This document shows, one piece after another, positions 8,116 to 16,576 of a stretch of 41,289 nt of DNA. Positions within the stretch are counted from its first letter, which is position 1. The number at the start of each line of letters is the position of its first letter. This stretch comes from Proteobacteria bacterium ST_bin16 (GTDB taxonomy: Bacteria > Pseudomonadota > Gammaproteobacteria > Burkholderiales > Nitrosomonadaceae). Below the pieces are notes generated by a model. It was not told where the DNA came from. It saw only the letters and a list, made by a program, of their open reading frames with translations, and ran no database searches. A program made the position numbers and the translations under genes. The DNA lies in the NCBI GenBank assembly GCA_002083595.1, contig MSXT01000030.1, positions 1 to 41,289 on the forward strand, in the 5' to 3' direction.

Positions 8116-9597
8116 TTACGTTCCGCAAAAGGTTTGATAGACCCGCTCCGACGGAGCTGGCGGTGTACGGTAATGATAATATTCCGGCAAATCGGCGAAT
8201 GGATTGGCCAGCGCGGCAAGCAGTTGCTGCAACACGGTGTAATCGCCGTGTTCCGAAGCGGCGGATAATGCTTCTTCAACGCGGTGGTTACGTGGTATGA
8301 CTGCGGGATTATGCGCTCGCATCAAACGCAACGACATCTCCCGGGAATCGGGTTGGCGCGCGAGCCGCGCTTGCCAGCGGGCGTGCCATGCCACAAATCC
8401 GGCATCATGAAACACCGCGTCTTCGGGCAAGGATTTCGCTGCCAGCGCGCGAAATGTATTGGTGTAATCGGTTTGATGTTCATGCATCCACGCGAGCAAG
8501 GCGGCGATAAGTTTAGTATCTTCGGTTTCTTCGGTGAGCAATCCCAATTTTTTACGCATCCCGCTCATCCACTGGTCTTGGTATATTTGCGGAAAAGCGT
8601 GAATCGCTTCTTCCGCCAGCGCCACGGCTTTTTCCTGCACCGGATCGATGAGCGGCAGCAGGGTTTCAGCCAAGCGGGCGAGATTCCATTGTGCCATCAC
8701 GGGCTGATTGCTATAACGATAGCGGCCGGACCGGTCGATCGAACTGAACACCGTGTGCGGATCGTACGCGTCCATAAAAGCGCAAGGACCATAATCAATC
8801 GTCTCGCCGCTGATGCTCATGTTATCGGTATTCATCACGCCGTGAATGAACCCGACTAACAACCATTTCGCGACCAGCGCCGCTTGGCGCTCAATGACCT
8901 GATGCAACAGTGCCAGATAAGGATTTCCGGTATCGGCAAGAGCGCGATAGTGGCGTTGAATGACGTAATCAGCCAGTGTTTTAATGGCTTTCACATCGCC
9001 TTGCCCCGCTGCATATTCAAATGTGCCGACGCGGATATGGCTTGCAGCGACACGAGTCAGAATTGCACCGGGTAACACGGATTCCCGCACCACTGGTTCA
9101 CCGGTGGTAACCACGGCAAGACTGCGCGTAGTAGGTATATTCAGCGCATGCATTGCTTCGCTGATAATGTATTCGCGCAGCATCGGCGCCAACGCCGCAC
9201 GGCCGTCGCCGCGCCGCGAGAACGGTGTCTGGCCGGAGCCTTTGAGCTGGATATCGAACCGCTCGCCTGCCGGGGTGAGATGTTCGCCGAGCAATATTGC
9301 GCGCCCGTCGCCCAGCATGGTGAAATGACCAAACTGATGACCGGCATAGGCTTGCGCGACCGGTTGTGCCGTATCCGGCAGTGCATTTCCGGCAAACAGC
9401 AAAGCTGCCTGGTCTGCCGTTAATGCATGCAGATTCAGTCCGAGCGATTCGGCCAAAGCATGATTCAACAGGACTGTTCGCGGCGCGCGCACCGGCATTG
9501 GATGAACCGGTGCGTAAAAATAATCGGGTAAACGGGCATAGCTATTGTCAAAGCGCCAGCCAACGCTATCGTTTGCCGGTTGTACATTGAATTTCAT
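8116..9597 (-). CDS. selO: SelO/YdiU protein adenylyltransferase (AMPylase)
   Basis: The protein has 493 residues from the ATG at 9597. An in-frame TTG at 9636 is less likely. It is a pseudokinase-fold enzyme that transfers AMP to Ser/Thr/Tyr of target proteins. Motifs seen: AGHQFGHFTMLGDGRA, a KGSGQTPFSRRGDGRAAL segment carrying the ATP-binding Lys/Arg, LREYIISEAMHALNIPTTRSL, and the acidic site FIHGVMNTDNMSISGETIDYGP, which supplies catalytic Asp residues. The C-terminus ends FCGT, with Cys three residues from the end, the position occupied by selenocysteine in eukaryotic SelO. Target proteins are unknown; E. coli SelO is linked to oxidative stress and glutaredoxin. Confidence 0.92.
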   Translation of the reverse strand: MKFNVQPANDSVGWRFDNSYARLPDYFYAPVHPMPVRAPRTVLLNHALAESLGLNLHALTADQAALLFAGNALPDTAQPVAQAYAGHQFGHFTMLGDGRAILLGEHLTPAGERFDIQLKGSGQTPFSRRGDGRAALAPMLREYIISEAMHALNIPTTRSLAVVTTGEPVVRESVLPGAILTRVAASHIRVGTFEYAAGQGDVKAIKTLADYVIQRHYRALADTGNPYLALLHQVIERQAALVAKWLLVGFIHGVMNTDNMSISGETIDYGPCAFMDAYDPHTVFSSIDRSGRYRYSNQPVMAQWNLARLAETLLPLIDPVQEKAVALAEEAIHAFPQIYQDQWMSGMRKKLGLLTEETEDTKLIAALLAWMHEHQTDYTNTFRALAAKSLPEDAVFHDAGFVAWHARWQARLARQPDSREMSLRLMRAHNPAVIPRNHRVEEALSAASEHGDYTVLQQLLAALANPFADLPEYYHYRTPPAPSERVYQTFCGT

Positions 9598-9727
9598 AGG
9601 TTTATTTCGCGTATGTTGAGTAGGAATTCTTATCAAGTGACACTATTGTAAAGGACACCGCCTGTCTTGGTATGTTCCTGGTGCAGGGTGGAGATTCAAC
9701 CAATCCGCTGACGGGAGCAACGATAAT

Positions 9728-11008
9728 TTATCGAACGGATTTTTCTTGCAGCATGCGGAGGAGTTGCCGACGATAGGGGTGGTACTGCACTTCAATGGAA
9801 TGCCGCGGGCGCGCAATGAAGTGCCGTGCCCAGAATGCGCCTTCAGCATCGGCTTGTTCACGCCAGTTGGATGGCAGCTGGATTTTGCCGCCCAGGAATT
9901 GATCAATCAGCCGCGCTTGCATCTCGGCCAGAGTCCAGATGCAACCTTGCGGTTGTATCAAGCCGATAAAGAACAGACTAGGATGGCCGGGATGAAAAAT
10001 GCGCAAATAAAGCGGTACATGGCTGGCGTTTTCCCAGTTGATGAAGTCTGTATCAAAGAAGGGAAAGCTGATGGAATAGCCGGTCGCGGCGATGATGACA
10101 TCGTACTGCGCCGATGTGCCATCGGTAAAGCGGACCGTGTGGTCTGAAACATCCTGAATAGCGGGGCGAGGGTGTATTTTGCCATGCCGTATCCTATCGA
10201 AAATTGCCGAGTTGATGGTCGGATGTGCTTGCGTGGGTGCAAATTCCGGCTCCGGCAAATGATAATCGCGGTAACGTCCGATTTGGATCCGCAGGGAAAT
10301 TTTTTGCAGGCGGTTTCTTATGCTTTGCGGTATCCATTGAATAGAAGCCGCAAAGGTATCGGTCGGTTTTCCCATGACCAGTTTGGGAATTATGTACTGC
10401 GGTGTGCGCAGGCTCATATCGACCCGCGCGGCATCGCGACTGGCTTCAACCGCGCAATCGCAGCCTGAATTACCAGCGCCCACGACAAGAACCCGCTTGT
10501 TTTCCAATCCTTGACTGGTTTTAAACTCGTGCGCATGCAGATATGTTCCGGCAAAACGGTCTTGCCACCCGGGATGACGCGGTTTGGTGTGATGCCCGTT
10601 GGCGACGAGCAGATCGTCGAATTCCGCTTGTGTGCTATCGCTTAATGTCAGTCGCCACCGCTCGTTCTCAATTTTTTCCGCATGCAGAACAGCAACATTG
10701 AATCGAATATATTGTTCCAGTTGAAAATGCCGGGAGTACGCCTGGAAATAGGCAAGTATTTGCTGATGGCTGGGGTAATCGGGATAGTCGTCCGGCATCG
10801 GAAAGTCACTGAATTGCGACATCGGTTTGCTGGAGATAATGTGCGTCGCTTTACTGATGCTGCTGCGGCCCGGTGCGGTGCTGTATACCCAGTTCCCGCC
10901 GATCCGATCGTTCTTTTCATAGCACACGATATCGTGCAATCCCGCTTCCACTAAGTGCTTGATCGCGGTGAGACCGGAACAGCCGGCACCGATTATGGCA
11001 ATGCGCAT
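9728..11008 (-). CDS. Flavin-containing monooxygenase (FMO-like)
   Basis: The protein has 426 residues. An FAD Rossmann motif GAGCSG opens the protein, followed by CYEKNDRIGGNWVY. The FMO/BVMO fingerprint FAGTYLHAHEF lies near residue 148, and the NADPH-binding motif GAGNSGCD near 175. The late ATGY signature is present (IAATGYSISFPF). This domain order is that of class B flavoprotein monooxygenases that oxidise N, S or carbonyl carbons of small molecules. The terminal residue of the fingerprint is Phe rather than the Trp of Baeyer-Villiger enzymes, so FMO type is favoured. It is a single gene; the substrate is unknown. Confidence 0.85.
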   Translation of the reverse strand: MRIAIIGAGCSGLTAIKHLVEAGLHDIVCYEKNDRIGGNWVYSTAPGRSSISKATHIISSKPMSQFSDFPMPDDYPDYPSHQQILAYFQAYSRHFQLEQYIRFNVAVLHAEKIENERWRLTLSDSTQAEFDDLLVANGHHTKPRHPGWQDRFAGTYLHAHEFKTSQGLENKRVLVVGAGNSGCDCAVEASRDAARVDMSLRTPQYIIPKLVMGKPTDTFAASIQWIPQSIRNRLQKISLRIQIGRYRDYHLPEPEFAPTQAHPTINSAIFDRIRHGKIHPRPAIQDVSDHTVRFTDGTSAQYDVIIAATGYSISFPFFDTDFINWENASHVPLYLRIFHPGHPSLFFIGLIQPQGCIWTLAEMQARLIDQFLGGKIQLPSNWREQADAEGAFWARHFIARPRHSIEVQYHPYRRQLLRMLQEKSVR

Positions 11009-11334
11009 CTTGTGTAAGTTGATTCCGGTAAAAAGCGTTATCGGGTGATGAGCGATTCTTTAAGATTCAATGTTCATCCTATTTGATCTGATGATAGCAG
11101 GTTATGGCCGCATCGTTATTATCCGGTCAGTAATACAACCGGTAACGTAGCGCGGAGATGCGTATTGCGATAGGTACGATTTACATTCAGCTGATATTCA
11201 GCCCAATGCTCACACAATGGCAACTGAGATACCGCAATTGATTCGGGTATCGGGTTTTAGAGAATAAAACGGGTTTGCATAGAAAATTACGTTACAAAAA
11301 TAGCCCGTCTGTGTGAATTTTCAGGAGAAATATC
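11009..11334. other. Divergent intergenic region, no gene seen
   Basis: It lies between the divergent FMO and lipoprotein genes. No coding frame or RNA was recognised. A clear Shine-Dalgarno (AGGAGA) sits at its right edge for the gene at 11335. Promoters for both genes are expected here but none is obvious. Confidence 0.5.
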
Positions 11335-11667
11335 ATGAGCACTCAACGAATACTGATTCCACTTGCTTTCGTCGCAATTATTTTTCTAAGCGGTTGCGTG
11401 GCCACGCCCTATTACGGAGGAACTGGCTATTATCGAGGCGCGACATACGGTTACAGCTATCAGCCATCCTATTATGCCGGTCAAGGTTACATGGGCGGTG
11501 GGTTCGGATACACCAATCGCGGACATAGACATAACCATGGTCATATGCATCAAGGCGGTGGATATCGTCCTTTCGCGGGAGAACATAGACATATCGGTGG
11601 TGGACATAAACACCATGGCCGGGGACACTGGGGTGGAGGCCATCGAGGCGGCCATCACCGGAGATAA
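11335..11667 (+). CDS. Small Gly/His/Tyr-rich lipoprotein
   Basis: The protein has 110 residues. It has a lipoprotein signal with lipobox LSGC (Cys at about 21), a Tyr/Gly-rich middle (YYGGTGYYRGATYGYSYQ) and a C-terminal half very rich in His, Gly and Arg (GHRHNHGHMHQGGG, GGGHKHHGRGHWGGGHRGG). The His density suggests divalent metal binding at the cell envelope, which is inference. Composition resembles the secreted Gly/Tyr/His-rich protein at 5944, but the two share no clear domain. AGGAGA precedes the ATG at good spacing. It stands alone and converges with the POT transporter gene. Confidence 0.75.
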   Translation: MSTQRILIPLAFVAIIFLSGCVATPYYGGTGYYRGATYGYSYQPSYYAGQGYMGGGFGYTNRGHRHNHGHMHQGGGYRPFAGEHRHIGGGHKHHGRGHWGGGHRGGHHRR

Positions 11668-11742
11668 GAAGGATGATTATGAACTTAATGGTAAATTCGC
11701 AGGGATTGTATTATCCGGTGAGGATTGACTTGACGCAAAACG

Positions 11743-13266
11743 CTATGGCGCACCGTGCATCATTTTTTGCAATGTTTGAGTGAGTGCAAACAAAATCATG
11801 GACGCAATCCCGGACAAGATCACGAAGATCATAAAAAACTCGAACAAGCCTGTGATTTCAAAGCCAGCAAATACCGGTGTTGCGGGTAATGCCGGATCGG
11901 GGTACAAAGCGCTCAGTATTCCTGCGAGTTTGCTGGCGGCTGCCATGGATAGAAACCATACGCCCATCAACAGCGAAGCAAACTTCGCTGGCGCGAGTTT
12001 GACCACCATGGCCAAACCAATGGGCGATAAACACAATTCGCCGATGGTATGCAACAAATACAAACTGAATAACCACATCATGCTGACTTTGATGGCCGGA
12101 TCCACGCCTTTGACACCGAAGGCGATGACGCAGTAGCCTAGCGATAAAAATAACAGTCCTAATGCCTGTTTGGCGGGCGATGAAGGCTCCCAATTGCGCC
12201 GCCCCAGGAATGTCCAAATCAGGGCAAATAACGGCGCCAGTATGATAATCAGCACGGCATTGATGGATTGAAAGAAACTCGTTGGGATTTCGGTTCCGAA
12301 CAAATTTCTATCGGTCTGTTCTTCGGCAAAAAAGGTCAACGACGCACCCGCTTGCTCAAATGCCGCCCAGAAGAAAATCACGAAGAAAGCCAGAATATAA
12401 ATCACGCCTATTCGTTTTTTCTCAATGGAGCTCAGTGTGTTATCGGCAATGATCGCTGCGGGGCCGATGATCGTGATGGAAAAGATGCTTGATCCGATGA
12501 GACCTAGATCCATAAGGCAATAAAAAATAAAGAATAAAACTAACGCAGCGGCCGCCCAAACCAGTTTTTGAGAAAGCGGCATCGCGGGTGTTTGAGTGTC
12601 ATGATCCGTTAGAACTGTTCTCTCCGGAACCAGCCCGATTCCTGCACCTTCGGGCGTCACGATGAGTTTGTTTTTGAGCAGCTCGAAAGTAAAAATGCTG
12701 ATGGTCATGCCGATGCAGGCAGCCAGAAAACCCCATTGGAAATCCCCTGGATTTCCGGTATCGCCCAAGCTGCCGCACACCAGCGGTGCGAGGAATGCGC
12801 CAAGGTTGATGCCCATATAGAAAATGGTGAATGCAGCGTCGATACGTTGATCGCCTGCAGGGTAAAGCTGACCCACCATTGTGGAAATATTCGGCTTAAA
12901 AAAACCGTTGCCAAAAATGAGGAATCCCAGACCGAGGAATAGCATCGGTTGCGCGAAGGCAATGTTGTGGTAATTGGCTGCCGACAGGAACATGCAGAAA
13001 TGCCCGATCGCCATCAGGATACCGCCAACAAGAATGGCCCGTCTGTTACCCCAATAACGATCCGCCATATAACCGCCAATGAGCGGCGTGAGGTAAACCA
13101 AACCGGTATAGTTGCCATAAATCTCGGACGCCAACGCTTTGTCGAGCAGCAAGGCCTTGATCATGAACAATGTGAAGATGGCGCGCATGCCGTAGTAGCT
13201 GAAACGCTCCCACATTTCGGTAAAAAACAAAAGGTATAGACCTTTGGGATGTCCTGTTGAATTCAT
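11743..13266 (-). CDS. Proton-dependent oligopeptide transporter (POT/PTR2 family)
   Basis: The protein has 507 residues and about 14 hydrophobic spans, the usual bacterial POT size. The proton-coupling motif ExxERFxYYG appears as EMWERFSYYG at residues 13-22. The PTR2 signatures GGYMADRYWGNRRAILVGG and FTIFYMGINLGAFLAPL are present, as is the conserved LCLSPIGLAMV late in the protein. It imports di- and tripeptides with protons across the inner membrane. For an autotrophic ammonia oxidiser it could salvage peptides, which is inference. It is a single gene with no adjacent peptidase. Confidence 0.92.
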   Translation of the reverse strand: MNSTGHPKGLYLLFFTEMWERFSYYGMRAIFTLFMIKALLLDKALASEIYGNYTGLVYLTPLIGGYMADRYWGNRRAILVGGILMAIGHFCMFLSAANYHNIAFAQPMLFLGLGFLIFGNGFFKPNISTMVGQLYPAGDQRIDAAFTIFYMGINLGAFLAPLVCGSLGDTGNPGDFQWGFLAACIGMTISIFTFELLKNKLIVTPEGAGIGLVPERTVLTDHDTQTPAMPLSQKLVWAAAALVLFFIFYCLMDLGLIGSSIFSITIIGPAAIIADNTLSSIEKKRIGVIYILAFFVIFFWAAFEQAGASLTFFAEEQTDRNLFGTEIPTSFFQSINAVLIIILAPLFALIWTFLGRRNWEPSSPAKQALGLLFLSLGYCVIAFGVKGVDPAIKVSMMWLFSLYLLHTIGELCLSPIGLAMVVKLAPAKFASLLMGVWFLSMAAASKLAGILSALYPDPALPATPVFAGFEITGLFEFFMIFVILSGIASMILFALTQTLQKMMHGAP

Positions 13267-13720
13267 GCGTTTTGCAATGGATTAACGTTGTCCGGATGCT
13301 GCTGGTGGTGTTGTAAGTTTTAGCGGCGGGGCATTATAACCAGCGGAAGAAATCAGTGCGCATTTTGACTTCAGTACGAAGGGTTGTGTCAGTAGAAAGC
13401 GATATCTGTTTTTTACATGAAAATATGAACTTTCCGGTTATATTGTCAGGGGATCGAATCGCAATGTTGCAAAGATTTTCTGATGAATAGCTCAATGATG
13501 ACAAGGTCCGGGAGGATTATTAAGCCGGGCTGAATTGCTGGAACGCACAGCGAATGCCGGAGTAAAAGCAACGAATATCAATCTCATCGTTTCTCGGCAA
13601 CATGCTGCTGTATTTATCTAGCTATGGTATGCGGGGCAGAGGGTGCGATACCGGCTCTGCATCTGTAGTGCCTGACTTGCCGATTGACCGTTCGTGAACC
13701 CAGATATGTCCCTTTGCCTA
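13267..13720. other. Intergenic region, nothing identified
   Basis: About 450 bp upstream of the POT gene and downstream of the small membrane protein gene. Frames are short and broken, with no RNA motif or repeat recognised. The POT promoter should lie at the left edge. Confidence 0.5.
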
Positions 13721-13978
13721 TCAGTAATCCGCCGCATATTGCTGAGAGAGAAAATTCATGATGATCAATATGCAGGCGAGGAATACCGTGTAGTATGAAA
13801 ATTTTTTAGCATCCCTCAAATGATCATCCTTGGATGGGAACTTGATGCTGTCTACCTTGCTGGCATATCTTTTACTAATATATTCATAGGTCTTTTCATA
13901 ATTAGAGTGCATGTATTGATGGTAAATCATCAATGCAAAAGAAATCACCAGACCGATCCACCCCAAAAGCTCAATCAT
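13721..13978 (-). CDS. Small membrane protein of unknown function
   Basis: The protein has 85 residues: an N-terminal span (LLGWIGLVISFALMIYH), a charged polar loop (NYEKTYEYISKRYASKVDSIKFPSKDDHLRDAKK), and a second span (FSYYTVFLACILIIMNFL). This is a regular two-helix hairpin with both ends on the same side. No family was recognised and no neighbour is coupled. The codon pattern is AT-rich relative to the POT gene, in keeping with the accessory island that starts just to the right. Confidence 0.5.
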   Translation of the reverse strand: MIELLGWIGLVISFALMIYHQYMHSNYEKTYEYISKRYASKVDSIKFPSKDDHLRDAKKFSYYTVFLACILIIMNFLSQQYAADY

Positions 13979-14379
13979 TGTTTACCCCCGATGTTTTTGA
14001 TGACGTGCATAGACAATAGAGTCCATCGTATCAATAAAAATCCGATGAATAAAATTTTTTGCGGAAGAAAGTGGTGAGCAGAACTGGGTCGGCACTATGC
14101 GCAGTCTTGAGGGGCATAGGATCCGTTGCACAGTCCTGCTCATAAGAACCCCAGCGCGCCCAAGGAGTTGGGTTAGGAGTAAGAAAAGGCGCGCTGGGTT
14201 TAAACTCTTCCAGCCATCCGGCTACGCACAACGTATGTGCTGGCTGGTGCGGTACTGTTCTGAAATGGTGAGTCACCATCTTAATGCAATATTTTTAATT
14301 TATCTGTACGTGCGAACACGTAAGGCTAAACCCTTATTGATGGCTTGCCGCAGTAGTTTATTTCATATTAATTAATGCT
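13979..14379. other. Intergenic region with a long GC-rich inverted repeat
   Basis: About 400 bp with no gene I can defend. A minus-strand frame at 14031-14279 is open but Pro/Ala-rich and not recognisable. The notable structure is the inverted repeat at 14150-14198, listed separately. Confidence 0.4.
14150..14198. repeat. 11-bp perfect inverted repeat (CCCAGCGCGCC/GGCGCGCTGGG)
   Basis: Left arm 14150-14160 and right arm 14188-14198 are perfectly complementary, separated by 27 bp. The stem is very GC-rich. A TTT follows on the plus strand, but not a full T-tract. It could be a transcript hairpin, a transposable-element tip or a remnant of a mobile repeat. Confidence 0.6.
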
Positions 14380-14964
14380 TTATCTCATACATCTGGTTTT
14401 TATTGGCTGCACTTGCCGTTTTTGTAGCCATCGGATAACACCTGTCATATAAATAACTGGGCAAGCAAGTCCACAGAGGAAAATCAGAATTCGTCCGATC
14501 CACCCAAATGCCTTACCCGAATGTAATGGCCATTGCCAATCGAGAAATGTTTCTCCTGCACTCCGGCGTGTATCAGGCGCACGCACATCCAATATCTTCC
14601 CGCTGTACTGATCAATCGTGATTTGACGCTCCGGCCAGAAAGCATTCAACTGGGGCACATTTCTTTGCACCACGGTAAAGACCCCTGTGCCGCTAGCTGG
14701 CGGGTAAATTGCATTGAGTTTCCCCCCGGGAAAATGTTCCATGGCGATATTCCAGGCCTGCTCCATGCCGATGGATGGCGTGGTGGTAACCGGCCCTGAC
14801 AAGAATTTGTGCGGATATTCCCGGGTAGAAGGAGAAAACTGCTGAATGATCCAGACAAACGGCTCATTGAGATTCATGTACACGCCCGACAGCAAGACTG
14901 CGTCGAGCACGGGAAAGAAATAAAAAGAAGATGTCTTGTGCAGATCGAAGTTGAATCGCACCAC
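14380..14964 (-). pseudogene. 3' part of a PepSY-associated transmembrane protein gene
   Basis: About 190 residues with the C-terminal half of a PepSY-TM family protein. The segment NFDLHKTSSFYFFPVLDAVLLSGVYMNL matches the family's LHR...G.W..P...LSGVYLNL region. A periplasmic PepSY-like stretch follows (QAWNIAMEHFPGGKL, ITIDQYSGKILDVR), then LDWQWPLHSGKAFGWIGRILIFLCGLACPVIYMTGVIRWLQKR, the standard final helix. Full-length members have about 370-500 residues and start with a helix before the LHR motif, which is missing here. Upstream DNA is a decayed IS3 orfA, so the 5' portion was evidently lost to insertion or deletion. Intact relatives often lie beside TonB-dependent siderophore receptors. 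Confidence 0.75.
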
Positions 14965-14969
14965 TCCTG

Positions 14970-15279
14970 AGCGGCTTTTGAGTTTGCAAACCAGGCTGTA
15001 GCCTTTGCCAATATGTCGCGCTCTATTTCCACGCGCTTGAGCTTCTTGCGCAATTCCATTAACTCCTGCCGCCCGGTGGCATTCAAAGGGGCACCATTAA
15101 ATGCCGAGGCTGTGGCAGTTAACGGGGTGGCCCGATAGTGATGCCCGCTGCTAGACACCAGCCTTGAATCGAAGTGGAGTGGCAGCCAATTCCCATGATA
15201 ACTGCTTGGGATATCTGCGTAATTCCACCATTTGCTGACGAAACTCCGCCGAGTAGGCAAGTTTGTAGTCTTGTGTCAT
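14970..15279 (-). mobile_element. Decayed IS3-family OrfA (transposase N-terminal part)
   Basis: A minus-strand frame from the ATG at 15279 begins MTQDYKLAYSAEFRQQMVEL, the classic start of an IS3-group OrfA, then decays and stops after about 42 codons. Further downstream, in another frame, ELMELRKKLKRVEIERDILAKATAWFA is the OrfA leucine-zipper/ERDILKKA motif. The gene is therefore frameshifted, and OrfB is absent here. A GGAGAAGA Shine-Dalgarno and a subterminal GCGGACAC typical of IS3 left ends lie upstream (15284-15325). The element remnant abuts the truncated PepSY gene. Confidence 0.8.
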
Positions 15280-15437
15280 CTTTCTTCTCCTTTAATCAGA
15301 ACATAATGTGTCCGCTCAAAGAGAGTAACTCCAAAGATACAGCCCTTGGCCATCGTGAAGCTTGCGAATTTTTGAACGTCCAATGGCCTGTATTCTTGCA
15401 GAATAGATCAATCCATAATTCCTTGATGGCCATAATG

Positions 15438-15582
15438 TGGTAACTTTTTATGGGGTGAAAATTGTTACCAAGTTTTTTACCCCACTTTTTTATCGGATTC
15501 TAGCGGATTATTTTGGATCGTTACGGAAGCAGATCGCTTGTAGATTAGGTGTTTCGTTGTGTTTCGTGGATTGCTGCGGAAG
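15438..15582. other. Repeat-rich att flank
   Basis: The region holds interleaved inverted repeats TGGTAAC (15438-15444)/GTTACCA (15464-15470) and TGGGGT (15451-15456)/ACCCCA (15479-15484). It also holds an imperfect direct repeat GGATCGTTACGGAAG (15515-15529)/GGATTGCTGCGGAAG (15568-15582). Such clusters are usual between a tRNA gene and a P4-type integrase. They lie on the outer side of the distal att copy, so they may belong to an older, lost element. Confidence 0.4.
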
Positions 15583-15598
15583 TGTATGGATTGGGAAA

Positions 15599-15623
15599 TG
15601 GCGGAGAAGGCGGGATTCGAACC
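15599..15623 (-). repeat. Distal attachment site: 25-bp copy of the tRNA-Ser 3' end
   Basis: Identical over 25 bp to 21320-21344, the CCA end, acceptor strand and T-arm part of tRNA-Ser. Identity stops sharply at both ends (a/c before, t/c after). Here the rest of the tRNA is missing, as expected for the far att site of an element integrated into the tRNA 3' end. Confidence 0.92.
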
Positions 15624-15783
15624 TTGGTCTATATTTGATATATCAATCATTTATTGTTTACCTCTGCTATTTTTGTGTCATTTTGAAGTATTTCTACAAG
15701 TTTGAAAAATTTCATCAAACTCAGTTTAAACTCATTTAATTTAACCATCAAGGTAAGTTAAATCTTTGCTTAAACTTATATCT

Positions 15784-16161
15784 TTAACATGTCTTGATTA
15801 CCAGCTTTCTTAACCATGGTTCAAGGTGCGCTAAATCAAATGTACCTGTTTCAAACATCTGTATCATATCGGCGTAAATAATCATTGATTCGCAATTGAT
15901 GCGATAACCATTAATCCGAAGGAAAATATCGGTAGCTGCAAAAGCTACTCGTTTGTTGCCATCTACAAAGGGGTGATTTATGGCTAAACTTTCCATCAGT
16001 GCAGCTGCTTCCGCAACAATATCAAAATAGTAGCCTGATTGAATGCGAAATAAAGCAGATTCAAGTGCGCCAGGATCACGGATACCATTCGTTCCGCCGT
16101 AACGCTGTATCAATATCAAATGGATTGTTAATACATCGGAAACGGTTAAATAATCCCTCAC
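15784..16161 (-). CDS. doc: Doc-type (Fic fold) toxin
   Basis: The protein has 125 residues. The active-site motif HPFVDGNKRVA (residues about 63-73) matches HPFx[D/E]GNKR of Fic/Doc. The N-terminus (YLTVSDVLTIHLILIQRYGG) and GIRDPGALESAL are typical of the death-on-curing subfamily, which phosphorylates EF-Tu and blocks translation. The gene follows its antitoxin with a 2-bp gap, in the usual antitoxin-first Phd/Doc order. Its place beside the distal att suggests it keeps the element from being lost. All catalytic residues are present. Confidence 0.9.
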   Translation of the reverse strand: MRDYLTVSDVLTIHLILIQRYGGTNGIRDPGALESALFRIQSGYYFDIVAEAAALMESLAINHPFVDGNKRVAFAATDIFLRINGYRINCESMIIYADMIQMFETGTFDLAHLEPWLRKLVIKTC

Positions 16162-16163
16162 CG

Positions 16164-16394
16164 TTATTTGGCTAATTCTCGGTAAAGCTGGTCAAATTCG
16201 CTTAGGCTTTGTGCAAAAGCATCCATCGCTTGACGGCGCGGCTGACCTTTTTCTTTACGTTCGATGTATTCCCGCAAAGCTTCATCAAGTACTTCTTGAA
16301 TAGGTCGTCCCTCAGATTCAGCAATTTTTTGAAGTGCGCTAAGGATTTCTGGTGCTGCTTGAGTGGAAAATTTTTCGCGGGCAGTGTTAGGCAT
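16164..16394 (-). CDS. Antitoxin paired with Doc (ribbon-helix-helix-like)
   Basis: The protein has 76 residues. The N-terminal TREKFSTQAAPEILSALQKIAESEGRPIQEVLDEALREYIERK-like region (shown in part) has the strand-helix-helix rhythm of ribbon-helix-helix antitoxins. A C-terminal neutralising tail follows (RQAMDAFAQSLSEFDQLYRELAK). It is the first gene of the pair and ends 2 bp before doc. It is expected to bind Doc and to repress the shared promoter upstream of 16394. The RHH rather than Phd fold is my reading of the pattern. Confidence 0.8.
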   Translation of the reverse strand: MPNTAREKFSTQAAPEILSALQKIAESEGRPIQEVLDEALREYIERKEKGQPRRQAMDAFAQSLSEFDQLYRELAK

Positions 16395-16576
16395 GAAATA
16401 TCACCATATCCTGATGTTTTTGAGAGTTTTATGATACGCTAAAGATTGTTTTCTTATCAATGTATTTGTAACCCCCCGTGTTGTGTTACTTGATCGGGGA
16501 AAGCTAAATGATGTATTTATTATTATGAGACATTTTTTGTTGTATATATTACGATAAGTTTATAGGAAAGCTGCGC

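Noticed and set aside
9643..9906. Minus-strand frame of 87 codons at the end of the FMO gene
   Set aside because: It lies mostly inside the FMO gene in another frame and has no domain.
14031..14279. Minus-strand frame of 82 codons, Pro/Ala-rich
   Set aside because: No family, no Shine-Dalgarno, and it spans a perfect inverted repeat, so coding is doubtful.
15635..15646. TTGATATATCAA palindrome near the distal att, considered as an FNR box
   Set aside because: Half-sites are separated by 2 bp instead of 4, so it does not fit the FNR geometry.
15437..15739. Open frame of about 100 codons on the plus strand across the distal att
   Set aside because: Its central WRRRRDSN stretch is just translated tRNA 3' end, and no domain or Shine-Dalgarno is present.
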